Assembly (NCBI RefSeq): GCF_025215095.1
Contig: NZ_JALHAP010000075.1
Coordinates: 1-64,000, forward strand
Source: Dryocola boscaweniae
Lineage (GTDB): Bacteria; Pseudomonadota; Gammaproteobacteria; Enterobacterales; Enterobacteriaceae
Reading direction: 5' to 3'
DNA length: 64,000 nucleotides
The translations under genes were made by a program, and so were the position numbers. Under the pieces are notes generated by a model that saw only the letters and a list, made by a program, of their open reading frames with translations, made no database searches and was not told where the DNA came from. How positions within the stretch are numbered: position 1 is the stretch's first letter; every line of letters begins with the position of its first letter. Below are positions 40,884 through 51,414 of the stretch, piece after piece.

Positions 40884-42494
40884 TTAAATATCAATAACCG
40901 GCAGTCGCCTGCGCGGATGGGATTCCGACTGAAATATTGCTCTGGCCATAGCCGCGCCAATTTCTGCACAGACGGTAATGCCCTGTACGAACGGCTGGTC
41001 GTGCATCAGGTACGGCAATGCGCCAAACGCGATGCGCCCGCGAGCGGAAGCGGGCTCCAGCAGCGTGTAGTCATCACCCACGTCCGGAATATCATCGCCG
41101 GTCAGTTCAAGCTGCTTGCGCAGGGTGGGAAACGGCAGGTCTTTTGTCTTCAAGGGTTTCTGGCCGCGCGCATCGATAAATACATCGAATTCATATGTAT
41201 TCTGCTGCACGGAAATGACCGTCTGCTCTTCCTTCACATCCATTTTATAATCCTGCCCGAGGGTAAGAATGCTGATTATTCCGGCCTCGCGTAATGCCAG
41301 CAATCTGCGAATGGACTGCGACGGAATAGCCGCATAATTATCAATAAAGACGCGGGCAAGCCCGGCATCGAACCTTTTACCGTCGCGTTCATCAAGGTGA
41401 GGAACGATTTCCTGAACGACTTCATGTAATCGAAGAACCGTGTAACGCCAGGGAACGGTATGTTTGTCGCGTTTGTTGCGTTCGACTTCAAGGAGATTGG
41501 ATTCCGCCCAGTGGAAGGAGTCGTTATTTTTCCGATCGGCAAAATAAGCATCGGAAAAGCTGTCCGCATTCTGCGCGCTGAGGGCGATGCGTTCGCTCCA
41601 TAGCGGATCGGCCCGTTCAAGTTCCTTCGCGACAAGCCTGAAAATCCGATCGAGCAACCCCTCTGTTCCGGCGGCAATTTCAGCTTTAACCACGTCATCC
41701 GTGACGATGCTTAATGGCTCATAGGGAATGGGGCAGTAAAAATCCGCCTCCGGCAGGATGCCTGAACGGGACATGAGTACGATATTAAGCGCCTCGCTTC
41801 CCTCATCAAGTTTGAAATAAGAGGGTTCGCCATCCTTTTCGATAAATGTGCCATGCTGCACGACAACCGCCATTGCTGCGTCAATGCCGCTCAAAGAGGT
41901 GCCCATTATCCCGACCTTGCAGGCCCCGATTTTTGCCTCCATCAGGCCTGACCACGGGCTTGGGAAAAATGTACGTACTGAAGGATCTTCATCAGGCCAG
42001 ACATGCCCGGTCGCGATAACCGCCAGATCGAACAATTCCGCCGCCGGTTGCCGCTGCGCCCACAGTCTCACCCCTTCTGAGGTGGTTTCGAGATCGGTGA
42101 CCTGGCAGGACTCATGCACCTCCACCTCGAAGCCCTGTTTTTTCGCCTGCGCAACTAATTGCAGAAACTGGTCGCGAAAATACTCCCCGAGCAGGATGCG
42201 CGGCAGAAACTGCCGGTCGTGAAGTGAAGGCGGCTGAACGCCATAACGAGCCAGATGCTCCTCGCTCAGGCTTCGCAGCCAGTCGAGATAGGTCGAAAAA
42301 ATAGCGGGGATTTCGATACTGGCAATATTTGCCAGCATCATTCGAGAGTTATCTTCAAAGCTGTAAGGCATGCCGACGCCCGCCTCATGGGCCTGCTCAA
42401 AGAGCGAAATCGAAAGCGGCTCGTTGTGCTTAAGAAGCGAGTAAAAAGTATAGATACCCGTTGGCCCCGTGCCGATAATAGCGATCTTTTTCAT
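40884..42494 (-). CDS. FAD/NAD(P)-binding protein (NAD_binding_9 family)
   Basis: A 536-aa protein from ATG 42492-42494 (GGGTGA upstream). The N-terminal Rossmann motif is IAIIGTGPTGIYTF (8-GTGPTG-13), followed by FEQAHEAGVGMPYSF and an internal second dinucleotide motif (VGIMGTSLSGIDAAMAV). It belongs to the HI0933/hydroxyacylglutathione-like 'FAD-NAD(P)-binding' group of uncharacterised oxidoreductases. Substrate is unknown. It lies just downstream of the tRNA, convergent with it, at the expected edge of accessory DNA. Confidence 0.75.
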   Translation of the reverse strand: MKKIAIIGTGPTGIYTFYSLLKHNEPLSISLFEQAHEAGVGMPYSFEDNSRMMLANIASIEIPAIFSTYLDWLRSLSEEHLARYGVQPPSLHDRQFLPRILLGEYFRDQFLQLVAQAKKQGFEVEVHESCQVTDLETTSEGVRLWAQRQPAAELFDLAVIATGHVWPDEDPSVRTFFPSPWSGLMEAKIGACKVGIMGTSLSGIDAAMAVVVQHGTFIEKDGEPSYFKLDEGSEALNIVLMSRSGILPEADFYCPIPYEPLSIVTDDVVKAEIAAGTEGLLDRIFRLVAKELERADPLWSERIALSAQNADSFSDAYFADRKNNDSFHWAESNLLEVERNKRDKHTVPWRYTVLRLHEVVQEIVPHLDERDGKRFDAGLARVFIDNYAAIPSQSIRRLLALREAGIISILTLGQDYKMDVKEEQTVISVQQNTYEFDVFIDARGQKPLKTKDLPFPTLRKQLELTGDDIPDVGDDYTLLEPASARGRIAFGALPYLMHDQPFVQGITVCAEIGAAMARAIFQSESHPRRRLPVIDI

Positions 42495-42929
42495 CAATTT
42501 TCACCCGCGTTATTGTTATATCGCTCTTTCCTTTATCAGGATTTCAGTTCGCCGAAACATCGAAGGCCAGCAAGCCATGCAGGGGAAATTTGCATCCGAA
42601 TCCTTAGAAGTAAGTGTGGTAGAAAAAGTGAATTGAGCCAAGTTGACTGGTTTGTGATACGCCCGCTCAAAGACCGGGCCGCCCTTTGGCGCACGGCCGC
42701 AGAAAACACCGTTGACGTTTCATCCTCTCGCCATAACAGGCTGGAAATAAAATTCACTAGTGATAAATGCCAGTCCGTTTATCTGCCGGCTGGCTTTTGA
42801 GAATTATATTCCATAAAGATATCTATCTTTGGCTGTTAGCTTTGTGGAAATAATCACATTAGTGAACCATATTCAAAGGGTTGGGTTGAGTTTACTTTTT
42901 CTTTTGATAACTAATCATTGAGGTTCAAC

Positions 42930-43208
42930 ATGAAGATAGCGCAGGCCATTATTACAGCAGTTGCATTAGGCACCCTCTCTTTTGGCGCTGTGTCCGCAGA
43001 GCTGCTTACCAAAGAAGCGCTGAAAGAGCATCCTGATATGTACACAAAAATCGGCACTATCGTCACCGACGGCGAGCTGGCGCCGAGTGATGCAAAAGAA
43101 GAGTTAGCTAAAAAGGCAGATGAAAAAGGCGGCGATTTTTACGTCGTCACCTCTGCAGATACCCAGAGCAAAATTCACGCTACTGCAGACGTTTACAAGA
43201 AAAATTAA
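42930..43208 (+). CDS. small periplasmic YdgH/BhsA/McbA-type protein (DUF1471)
   Basis: A 92-aa protein from ATG 42930 (GAGG 7 nt upstream). It has a Sec signal peptide (1-23, cleaved near SA-A-E) and a mature domain of about 69 residues ending GGDFYVVTSADTQSKIHATADVYKKN, the hallmark C-terminal strand of DUF1471. Members such as BhsA and McbA respond to stress and affect biofilm formation. It is monocistronic, with a terminator at 43231-43260. Confidence 0.85.
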   Translation: MKIAQAIITAVALGTLSFGAVSAELLTKEALKEHPDMYTKIGTIVTDGELAPSDAKEELAKKADEKGGDFYVVTSADTQSKIHATADVYKKN

Positions 43209-43230
43209 GCCAGTCGAATTTTAATGAGAA

Positions 43231-43260
43231 ATGGGCAGCCCGAAGCTGCCCATTTTTTTG
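43231..43260 (+). terminator. terminator of the DUF1471 gene
   Basis: A 9-bp stem ATGGGCAGC/GCTGCCCAT (43231-43239 and 43245-43253) is followed by a run of seven T. Confidence 0.9.
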
Positions 43261-43272
43261 TCCAACGCTTTA

Positions 43273-43538
43273 TTAAAATTCGATACGCGCACCGAGGTTA
43301 TAACGACGACCTTCAACCAGGCCGTAACCCCCCCTGGCTGACCCGCTGCGGATCGGCATCGAACAGGTTGTAGATCCCCGCCATTAGCTGGGTATTTTTA
43401 TTAAGCTGATGTCGCTCAACTGTACGGTTTTAATCTCTTTGCCGCTGCGCGTATCAATAAGCGAAACCAAGCCTTCAAGCGTATTGCCGATATATACGTA
43501 AACGCCATTGCCCGCGCGGCCCTTGTTTCCTGCCGGAC
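43273..43538 (-). pseudogene. chimeric remnant: beta-propeller fragment joined to a TonB-receptor C-terminus
   Basis: Two out-of-frame coding fragments are visible on the minus strand. From about 43538 to 43405 the frame reads NGVYVYIGNTLEGLVSLIDTR and SGKEIKTVQL, like a YncE-type beta-propeller blade. From about 43404 to 43273 a second frame reads QLMAGIYNLFDADPQRVSQGG, then after a +1 shift in a 7-C run (plus strand, around 43328-43334) YGLVEGRRYNLGARIEF and stop. That is a typical TonB-dependent outer-membrane receptor end with terminal Phe. The pieces mark a deletion fusing two neighbouring genes. Confidence 0.6.
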
Positions 43539-44204
43539 TCAGAAGATCCCTTTCTGGCGGATCTTCTTCATTTTTTCGGTCGACGTGGTGATTTCAGCCA
43601 GCGCTATTTCCTCCGCATTGCCGTTGCGGGAAGGCTCCTGCGCTGCTGCTTTCTCGCTGCGGCGTAGCTGTGCAAGCTGTAAATTTTGCTTTTCCAGTAA
43701 AGCACGCACGCTTTCAAGTTCATTCCGCAAATGCACAAATTCCGCCTGCATTCCCTCGCTCATTTCCTGCGATACGCTTTGCGGCAGGGCCGGTGCGGCA
43801 GATACAGGGTCAGGAAGCGCTTTCTTCAGCAATAGTTCCAGCTGCTTAAGCTGCTGCTTTGAAAAATCCTCCGTCGCAGGCGCGCTGACCGGCGTGCCTT
43901 CAGGCAGCAATTCACAGCGCGCAAGCTCGGCCACCAGCTCGGGTAACGTCAGATGTTCCCGGCTGATGGATTCCGCAACGTGATGGCAAAGCTGCGGACT
44001 GAGTAACTGAAGCTGTAAACCCGCCAGGTAGACGTTGCGGTGGAAAGCGCGCATTTGCATAGCGGCTTCATCGCGCTCCCCCGCATCCTGTTTCAGCGAG
44101 TTGTGCCATTGCGTAAGCTTCGCAACGGTTCGCAGGTCCGCCTGCGATTCGCCGGGATTCAGATGCAGCGTGAGATTAACCCGCTTTGTCTGCCCGTTAC
44201 TCAT
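43539..44204 (-). CDS. ParR/StbB-like partition adaptor (chromosomal)
   Basis: A 221-aa protein whose ATG overlaps the ParM-like gene by 8 nt. The N-terminus (KRVNLTLHLNPGESQADLRTVAKL) looks like the ribbon-helix-helix opening of ParR/StbB DNA-binding proteins. A helical part (FHRNVYLAGLQLQLLSPQLCHHVAESI) follows, then a coiled coil at about 150-185 (HLRNELESVRALLEKQNLQLAQL). By analogy it would bind a centromere-like site and the ends of ParM filaments. Assignment rests on the N-terminus and on the ParM partner. Confidence 0.65.
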   Translation of the reverse strand: MSNGQTKRVNLTLHLNPGESQADLRTVAKLTQWHNSLKQDAGERDEAAMQMRAFHRNVYLAGLQLQLLSPQLCHHVAESISREHLTLPELVAELARCELLPEGTPVSAPATEDFSKQQLKQLELLLKKALPDPVSAAPALPQSVSQEMSEGMQAEFVHLRNELESVRALLEKQNLQLAQLRRSEKAAAQEPSRNGNAEEIALAEITTSTEKMKKIRQKGIF

Positions 44205-45246
44205 TTTCCTCTACCTCAAGTAACACCGGCTCCTCAACGGCCTGCGCGCCTGACTCGGAATGGAACAGGCAGATCTCGCGGGACAGCGCGCTCTGAGGTT
44301 TTTCAATGGTCACCACCCGATCGCCAAGCGTAGCGTAAGCCGCACGGACAGCCGCTTCGATCAACGGCGCGCCGCCGCCGACCAGGTAAACACGGTTCGG
44401 GTTTTTAGCGAATTTTTTGGCTTCATAGGCCACCTGATCGCCAAGTTCGGTGATTTTGGTTTCGATGCGCTGAAGGATATCCCCGATGCGGGATTCATCA
44501 TTTATCACGCTTTTCACGAACGCCATATCGTCGCGACGTTTGATAAGCTCATTGGCAACCAGATAGCTGGAGTCGCTGTCGGCCGCCGCCAGCGCTTTAC
44601 GCGTGGCGTCTGTGACCATTGCCACACCGATTTCGTTATTGCCGTAAATGGCCGATACATCGTCAAATTCCCCGACGATTATCCCCATATCAAGCGTGGT
44701 GCCGCCGCAGTCGATAACCAATGATTTGGTGAATTCGCTGGTTTCGGAACCCAGAAGATGGGACAGCGCCGCCGGCAGGCTTTCCGGCATCACTTCCACA
44801 CCGACAATCTTAAACAGCTCGCCTTTATTTAGCGTGATGTCGCGCATCAGGTTACGGCGTTTGGCTTCGATACGGTCTTCGTTGCGCTGGCAGTCGTCCG
44901 GGTTGTAGAACTGGGTGATAGGCAGCGTGACCACGATATCCACTTCGCACGGCTCAAGGCCGCTTTGCAACAGCGCATGATGCACCGCCAGCAGGTTGAG
45001 ATCGTCATACTGGTAGTCGATATGCGTGGTGGAAAGCGCTTTATCGGAGGTGGCATCGTAGGTGTATTTCGTGGTGCCGATGGTGTAGTTGAATACTTTC
45101 TGGCCGCGCAACAGCGCCGCGCTTTTCCAGTCTTTGCGGAAGGAGTTCGGCGACACCACCGTTTTAAGGACGCCGTTTTCAATCCAGCTAATTTTGACGT
45201 TGGTGGAGCCATCGTCGATGGCAAATTTCATGCGGGTCTGGGTCAT
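44197..45246 (-). CDS. ParM/StbA-like actin-family ATPase (chromosomal)
   Basis: About 349 aa from ATG 45244-45246 (AAGAGA 8 nt upstream; an ATG at 45255 or 45231 is possible). It aligns along its length with plasmid R1 ParM: phosphate-1 loop AIDDGSTNVKISW with DDGSTN at 11-16, NYTIG, AVHHALLQSGL, TLPITQFY, phosphate-2 loop DCGGTTLD at 179-186 and adenosine motif VGGGAPL at 289-295. It forms filaments that segregate DNA in plasmids; the chromosomal role is unknown. It forms an operon with the ParR-like gene. Confidence 0.85.
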   Translation of the reverse strand: MTQTRMKFAIDDGSTNVKISWIENGVLKTVVSPNSFRKDWKSAALLRGQKVFNYTIGTTKYTYDATSDKALSTTHIDYQYDDLNLLAVHHALLQSGLEPCEVDIVVTLPITQFYNPDDCQRNEDRIEAKRRNLMRDITLNKGELFKIVGVEVMPESLPAALSHLLGSETSEFTKSLVIDCGGTTLDMGIIVGEFDDVSAIYGNNEIGVAMVTDATRKALAAADSDSSYLVANELIKRRDDMAFVKSVINDESRIGDILQRIETKITELGDQVAYEAKKFAKNPNRVYLVGGGAPLIEAAVRAAYATLGDRVVTIEKPQSALSREICLFHSESGAQAVEEPVLLEVEENE

Positions 45247-45821
45247 ATCAAGCATCTCTTCGGCACAGGGACAGCAAGGCCTGGGGGCGGCGCTATCCCA
45301 ATTTTGACAAAACGGATAAAGGATTTATTTCAGGTAGATGCTAACGAAGATAAAGCGGCAAAGTTATTCCGCCAAAAATGAATAAGCTTTAATTTACTTA
45401 TTGCTAACATGCCAGCACGGGAACCTGAAAGAGGCGGGAATTATAGCGTGAAAATATAGCGGTTTGAATAAAGGTTATTTATTGCGCTCAATATTTCGAT
45501 GGAAAAATTACGTAACAGCATATAAAACAGCAAGTTAACAACAAGTCGCATTTATTATAATAATAAAATAAGCATGTAAGTAACGATAAAAATAAAACAA
45601 AGCAACAGAAAGGGAAACATATATTCCGGAAAGCAGGAATAAAAAACCCGCAAGGCGGAAATTTTATTTCCTCGCGGACGTTTAATGTTTTATTAACTTA
45701 TTTTGCGCGAAGCGCTAAAACAACGCTGCGAAGGGAAACTTTAACCTGTTTGCACCCCAGGCCCCTTTCCCGGACAATGCCCGTTTTTAACGTTGACTTA
45801 ACAGCCCCGGATTACCACAAC
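45247..45821. other. AT-rich spacer upstream of the parM-like gene
   Basis: No gene is supported. Tandem 10-12-bp iterons of the R1 parC kind are not visible. A GGAAAT-TTT-ATTTCC hairpin sits at 45657-45671, flanked by CGC/GCG pairs, and a weaker GGAAA-N5-ATTCC at 45613-45627. Confidence 0.5.
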
Positions 45822-46073
45822 ATGAAGCACCCACTCGAATCCCTGATGAGCGCGGGCGGCATTTTGCTGCTGGCCTTCTTATCCTGCCTGCTGCTCCCGG
45901 CTCCCCTGCTGACCCTGACGCTTGCCCATAAGCTGATGGACAGGTTTCATCTGCTCGATCTTAACCAGCTTTACACGATTATTTTCTGTGCGTGGTTCCT
46001 GCTGCTGGGCGTGATTGAGTATTTTATCATTCGCTTCGTCTGGCGCAGATGGTTTTCGGTTGAGCGAGGGTAA
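45822..46073 (+). CDS. ybdJ: DUF1158 inner-membrane protein YbdJ
   Basis: An 83-aa protein starting MKHPLESLMSAGGILLLAFLSCLLLPAP, closely matching E. coli YbdJ in sequence and length. It has two membrane helices (about 10-30 and 47-68) and the conserved end FVWRRWFSVE. An upstream in-frame extension is unlike the family and is rejected. Function is unknown. It precedes ybdK as in E. coli. Confidence 0.9.
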   Translation: MKHPLESLMSAGGILLLAFLSCLLLPAPLLTLTLAHKLMDRFHLLDLNQLYTIIFCAWFLLLGVIEYFIIRFVWRRWFSVERG

Positions 46074-46176
46074 TCATCGGCTTACAGATGAGCAATGGCG
46101 GCCAGCGCGGCGCTGAATTCCTCAACCGCTGTCTATACTTGTGTCAGGAAACCAACTGACATTATGGGATAGCGCT

Positions 46177-47295
46177 ATGCCTCTGACCGATTTTGAGCAC
46201 TCCGAACCTTATACGCTCGGCATTGAACTGGAAATGCAGATTGTTAATCCGCCCACCTATGATTTGAGCCAGGACTCCTCGCTGCTGATTAAGGATCTCA
46301 AGGGCCAAATTAGCGCAGGCGAGGTGAAGCACGACATTACCGAAAGCATGCTCGAAGTTGCCACGGACGTGTGCAAAAACGTGGAAGAAGCCAGAACGCA
46401 GCTTGCGGATTTACGTCATCGGGTATTGCAGTCCGCCAACAATCATCACCTGGCGATTTGCGGCGGCGGCACGCATCCGTGGCAAAAATGGCAGCGCCAG
46501 GAAGTGTGCCAGAACGAGCGCTACAATCGTACTCTTGAGCTCTTCGGCTATCTGATGAAGCAGGCCACGGTATTTGGTCAGCACGTTCACGTGGGCTGTG
46601 AAAACGAAGAGGACGCTATTTATTTGCTGCACGGCCTGTCGCGTTTTGTGCCGCATTTTATTGCGCTTTCCGCCTCCTCGCCCTATATCCAGGGCTCCGA
46701 TACCACCTACGCCTCTTCGCGTCTGAATATTTTTTCAGCCTTTCCGGACAACGGTCACGCGCCTTTTGTCAGCAACTGGCAGGAATTTAACTGGATGTAT
46801 CAGCGCCTGGAAACCAGCGGCATTATCGAGTCGGTAAAAGACCTGCACTGGGACATTCGCCCCAGCCCCAAATTTGGCACGGTCGAAGTGCGAGTGATGG
46901 ATACGCCGCTGACAATAACGCGCGCGGTCAATATCGCCGGGTTTATTCAGGCGCTCTCACACTGGCTTCTGAGCGAACGCCCGTTCGTACCGCGTTCCGA
47001 AGACTATTTGCTCTACCGGTTCAACCGTTTTCAGGCTTGTCGCTTCGGCCTTGAAGGCATGCTTACCGATGTTCGATCCGGTGAACAACGTACTATCGCC
47101 GAGGATCTTTTGCCTCTGCTCGACACGCTCGCCCCCTATGCGGCAGAACTCAAAGGAGACAGCGCGCTGGAGTCGATTCACGACGCCGTTCGCAGTAAAG
47201 CAAGCGACACTACACAAATCCGCGAATTCATCGCTAAGGGCGGTTTGCTGACGGAACTGGTGCGGGAAAATTGCGAAATTTGGGCCGGGGAATAA
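46177..47295 (+). CDS. ybdK: carboxylate-amine ligase YbdK (glutamate-cysteine ligase 2 family)
   Basis: A 372-aa protein, the same length as E. coli YbdK, from ATG 46177 ([21 protein letters not shown]). Conserved family segments are [38 protein letters not shown] and [25 protein letters not shown]. YbdK has weak gamma-glutamylcysteine synthetase activity in vitro. Soluble, ATP-grasp-like glutamine synthetase fold. Confidence 0.95.
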   Translation: MPLTDFEHSEPYTLGIELEMQIVNPPTYDLSQDSSLLIKDLKGQISAGEVKHDITESMLEVATDVCKNVEEARTQLADLRHRVLQSANNHHLAICGGGTHPWQKWQRQEVCQNERYNRTLELFGYLMKQATVFGQHVHVGCENEEDAIYLLHGLSRFVPHFIALSASSPYIQGSDTTYASSRLNIFSAFPDNGHAPFVSNWQEFNWMYQRLETSGIIESVKDLHWDIRPSPKFGTVEVRVMDTPLTITRAVNIAGFIQALSHWLLSERPFVPRSEDYLLYRFNRFQACRFGLEGMLTDVRSGEQRTIAEDLLPLLDTLAPYAAELKGDSALESIHDAVRSKASDTTQIREFIAKGGLLTELVRENCEIWAGE

Positions 47296-47354
47296 TCCCG
47301 GCCTGGTCCGCCAAAGCCACGCATCAATAAGGGTTATTAAAAATTTATTTCATC

Positions 47355-47408
47355 TACTCCTTACGAGGTGTTTACCTGCTCAATCCTTAGCGAATTGATT
47401 TTACTCAA
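47355..47408 (+). promoter_or_regulatory. NarL and FNR sites of fdnGHI
   Basis: A NarL-type 7-2-7 site, TACTCCT-TA-CGAGGTG, lies at 47355-47370. An FNR box TTGAT-TTTA-CTCAA lies at 47395-47408, one mismatch from the consensus. With the FNR site at -41.5 the start would be near 47443, 28 nt before fdnG. The layout agrees with nitrate and anaerobic induction known for E. coli fdnG. Confidence 0.7.
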
Positions 47409-47470
47409 TATATGCCGCGCGCCAGTTGCTATTTTCGCCGTCGTTAATACGTCATAACAATGAGGTTACG

Positions 47471-50400
47471 ATGGACGTCAGCCGCAGAAAATTTTTTAAA
47501 ATCTGTGCCGGCGGTATGGCAGGAACTACCGCGGCGATGCTGGGCTTTGCCCCAACCGCCGCGCTTGCGGAAGTGCGCAACTACAAGCTGCTGCGCGCGA
47601 AAGAAACCCGCAATACCTGTACTTACTGTTCCGTAGGGTGTGGATTGTTGATGTACAGCCTGGGCGACGGCGCGAAGAACGCCAAATCCAGCATTTTTCA
47701 TATTGAAGGGGACCCGGATCACCCGGTCAGCCGCGGCGCGCTGTGCCCAAAAGGCGCGGGCCTTCTGGATTATATCCACAGCGATTCCCGCCTGCGCTAC
47801 CCCGAATACCGCGCGCCAGGCTCAGATAAATGGCTGCGTATCAGTTGGGAAGACGCCTTCGAGCGCATTGCCCGCCTGATGAAGGACGACCGCGACGCAA
47901 ACTTCGTTGAGAAGAACGAACAGAACGTGACGGTGAACCGCTGGCTGACTACCGGCATGCTGTGCGCATCGGCCGCCAGCAATGAAACCGGCATGCTCAC
48001 TCAGAAGTTCGCCCGCTCGCTGGGCATGCTGGCAGTTGATAACCAGGCGCGCGTCTGACACGGACCAACGGTAGCAAGTCTTGCTCCAACATTTGGTCGC
48101 GGTGCGATGACCAACCACTGGGTTGATATCAAAAACGCCAACGTTGTGATGGTGATGGGCGGCAACGCCGCTGAAGCGCATCCGGTGGGTTTCCGCTGGG
48201 CGATGGAAGCCAAAAACAACAACGACGCCACGCTGATTGTGGTCGATCCGCGCTTTACCCGCACCGCTTCGGTTGCGGATATCTACGCGCCAATCCGCTC
48301 CGGCACCGACATTACCTTCCTGTCGGGCGTTATCCTGTACCTGATTAACAACAACAAAATCAACGCCGAATACGTTAAAAGCTACACCAACGCCGCCCTG
48401 CTGGTGCGCGACGACTTTAGCTTTGATGACGGCCTGTTCAGCGGCTATGACGAAGCAAAACGCCAGTACGACAAAACGAGCTGGAACTATCAGTTCGATG
48501 AAAACGGCTATGCAAAACGTGACGACACGCTGACCCATCCGCGCTGCGTGTGGAACCTGCTCAAAGAGCACGTTTCCCGCTATACGCCGGACGTGGTGGA
48601 ACACATCTGCGGCACCCCGCGGGCGGACTTCCTGAAAGTGTGCGAAGCGCTGGCCTCCACAAGTGCCGCCGACAGAACAACCACCTTCCTGTACGCGCTG
48701 GGCTGGACCCAGCACACCGTTGGCGCGCAGAACATCCGCACCATGGCAATGATCCAACTGCTGCTCGGCAATATGGGCATGGCGGGCGGCGGCGTGAACG
48801 CACTGCGCGGGCACTCCAACATTCAGGGCCTGACCGATCTGGGGCTGCTGTCCACCAGCCTGCCGGGATATTTAACCCTGCCGTCTGAGAAGCAAACCGA
48901 TCTGCAAAGCTATCTTGCCGCCAACACGCCAAAAGCCACGCTGCCAGGCCAGGTGAACTACTGGAGCAACTATCCGAAGTTTTTCGTAAGCCTGATGAAA
49001 GCGTTCTACGGCGATGCCGCCACGCGGGAAAACAACTGGGGCTTTGACTGGCTGCCGAAGTGGGACCAGGCCTACGACGTGCTGAAGTACTTCGATATGA
49101 TGGACCGCGACAAAGTCACCGGCTACATCTGCCAGGGCTTTAACCCGGTTGCCTCCTTCCCGGACAAAAACAAAGTCGTCGCAAGCCTGAGCAAACTGAA
49201 GTATCTGGTGATTATCGATCCCCTGGTGACCGAAACCTCCAACTTCTGGCAGAACCACGGCGAGATGAACGATGTCGTTCCGGCGAATATCCAGACGGAA
49301 GTATTCCGCCTGCCGTCCACCTGCTTTGCGGAAGAGGACGGCTCGATTGCCAACTCCGGACGCTGGCTACAGTGGCACTGGAAAGGCGCAGACGCCCCGG
49401 GTGAAGCGCTTAACGACGGCGAAATTCTGGCCGGGCTTTACCACCGTATGCGCGAGCTTTATCGCACAGAAGGCGGCAAAGGCACCGAGCCGCTGCTGAA
49501 AATGAGCTGGCATTACGACCAACCCGATCGTCCGGAATCCGAAGAGGTGGCGAAAGAGAACAACGGCTACGCGCTCGAAGATCTCTACGACCCGGCCGGA
49601 AACCTGCTGGCGAAAAAAGGTCAGTTGCTGGATTCGTTTGCGTTGCTTCGCGACGACGGCACAACCTCATCCGCCTGCTGGATATATGCCGGTAGCTGGA
49701 CCGCCAAAGGCAACCAGATGGCGAACCGCGACAACAGCGATCCGTCCGGGCTGGGCAACACGCTGGGCTGGGCCTGGGCATGGCCGCTAAACCGCCGCAT
49801 CATTTACAACCGCGCTTCCGCAGATCCGCAGGGTAAGCCCTGGGATGCGAAACGCATGTTGATTAAGTGGAACGGCGTGAAATGGGTCGGCAATGATATC
49901 CCGGACTACAACACCGCGCCGCCGGGCAGCGGCGTGGGGCCGTTTATCATGCAGCCGGAAGGTCTTGGCCGCCTGTTCGCCATCGACAAAATGGCCGAAG
50001 GGCCGTTCCCGGAACACTACGAGCCGTTTGAAACGCCGCTGGGCACTAACCCGCTGCATCCGAACGTTATCTCTAACCCGGCGGCACGCCTGTACGAAGC
50101 CGATGCGAAACGCATGGGCAATCGCCGTGAGTTCCCGTACGTGGGAACAACCTATCGCCTGACCGAGCACTTCCATACCTGGACCAAGCATTCGCGGCTT
50201 AACGCCATCGTGCAACCGGAACAGTTTGTGGAGATAAGCGAAAAGCTGGCGAAAGCGAAAGGCATCGCCAACGGCGACCAGGTAAAAGTCAGCAGCAAAC
50301 GCGGCTTTATCCGTGCCGTTGCGGTGGTGACGCCGCGTGTGCGTACGCTGAATGCGGGCGGGCAAGATGTGGAAACCATCGGAATTCCGCTGCACTGGGG

Positions 50401-50518
50401 CTTTGAAGGCACGGCGCGTAAAGGTTATCTCGCCAACACGCTCACCCCGTCCGTCGGCGACGCCAACTCGCAAACGCCGGAGTACAAGGCGTTTCTGGTC
50501 AACATTGAGAAGGCGTAA
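47471..50518 (+). CDS. fdnG: formate dehydrogenase-N alpha subunit FdnG (selenoprotein)
   Basis: A 1015-aa protein read through an in-frame UGA at 48056-48058 (selenocysteine 196); ordinary gene callers split it into two parts at this point. The N-terminus has a twin-arginine signal ([12 protein letters not shown]) for export of the folded enzyme, then a 4Fe-4S site (CTYCSVGC, with CPKG later). The Sec residue with following His ligates the molybdenum of bis-MGD. Length equals E. coli FdnG and the sequence is closer to FdnG than to FdoG. It oxidises formate in the periplasm and feeds electrons to FdnH and FdnI, then menaquinone and nitrate reductase. The first of three genes, with GAGG before ATG 47471. 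Confidence 0.97.
48056..48096 (+). promoter_or_regulatory. bacterial SECIS element in fdnG
   Basis: The UGA is followed at once by a potential stem-loop whose apex is GCAA-GTC-TTGC (48074-48084), with the G/U-containing loop that SelB recognises. Sequence around it is almost the same as in E. coli fdnG, which supports real recoding. Confidence 0.85.
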
Positions 50519-50529
50519 GGAGCGAACTC

Positions 50530-51414
50530 ATGTCCATGCAATCTCAGGATATTATCAAGCGTTCGGCTACGAACGGCTTTACGCCTGCGCCGCGGGTTCG
50601 CGACTACAAAGAAGAAGTCGCGAAGCTGATTGATGTTTCTAGCTGTATCGGCTGTAAAGCCTGCCAGGTCGCCTGTTCCGAATGGAACGACATTCGCGAT
50701 GAGGTGGGTCACTGCGTCGGAGTTTACGATAATCCCGCCGATTTGAGCGCCAAATCCTGGACGCTGATGCGTTTTTCGGAAACTCAGCAGAACGGCAAGC
50801 TGGAGTGGCTTATCCGCAAGGACGGCTGCATGCATTGTGCGGATCCGGGCTGCCTGAAGGCCTGCCCGTCCGCCGGAGCCATTATCCAGTACGCCAACGG
50901 CATCGTCGATTTTCAGTCGGAACATTGTATTGGCTGCGGGTACTGCATCGCCGGGTGCCCGTTCAATATTCCGCGCCTGAATAAAGACGATAACCGCGTC
51001 TATAAATGCACGCTGTGCGTGGACCGCGTAAGCGTGGGCCAGGAACCGGCCTGCGTGAAAACCTGCCCGACCGGCGCCATTCATTTCGGCACCAAAAAGG
51101 AGATGCTGGAGGTAGCCGATGAACGCGTCGGCAAGCTGAAAAAGCGTGGTTATGAACACGCTGGCGTCTATAACCCCCAGGGCGTTGGCGGTACGCATGT
51201 GATGTACGTTCTGCACCATGCCGACCAGCCGGAGCTTTATCACAACCTGCCGAAAGATCCGCACATCGATACGCCAGTCAATCTGTGGAAAGGCTTGCTC
51301 AAGCCGCTGTCGGCGGCAGGCTTTATCGCGACCTTTGCCGGGCTGGTTTTCCACTACGTGGGGATTGGGCCAAACGAAGAGGTGGATGAAGACGAGGAGG
51401 AACATCATGACTAA
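50530..51414 (+). CDS. fdnH: formate dehydrogenase-N iron-sulfur subunit FdnH
   Basis: A 294-aa protein (E. coli 294) carrying four 4Fe-4S clusters through Cys groups: [41 protein letters not shown] and CTLCVDRV with CVKTCP. One C-terminal membrane helix (about 257-279, [20 protein letters not shown]) anchors it to the periplasmic face. It starts 11 nt after fdnG with GGAGCG and overlaps fdnI by 8 nt. Confidence 0.97.
   Translation: MSMQSQDIIKRSATNGFTPAPRVRDYKEEVAKLIDVSSCIGCKACQVACSEWNDIRDEVGHCVGVYDNPADLSAKSWTLMRFSETQQNGKLEWLIRKDGCMHCADPGCLKACPSAGAIIQYANGIVDFQSEHCIGCGYCIAGCPFNIPRLNKDDNRVYKCTLCVDRVSVGQEPACVKTCPTGAIHFGTKKEMLEVADERVGKLKKRGYEHAGVYNPQGVGGTHVMYVLHHADQPELYHNLPKDPHIDTPVNLWKGLLKPLSAAGFIATFAGLVFHYVGIGPNEEVDEDEEEHHD

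Noticed and set aside
45247..45821. parC-like iterons upstream of the parM-like gene
   Set aside because: I looked for tandem 10-12-bp direct repeats and saw only scattered A/T-rich similarities and one short hairpin.
40717..47300. genomic island bounded by direct repeats of the tRNA 3' end
   Set aside because: No second copy of the tRNA 3' end and no integrase were seen, so an island is only a suspicion.
48056..48058. nonsense mutation splitting fdnG
   Set aside because: The UGA is at codon 196, exactly the selenocysteine site of FdnG, followed by the expected SECIS sequence.
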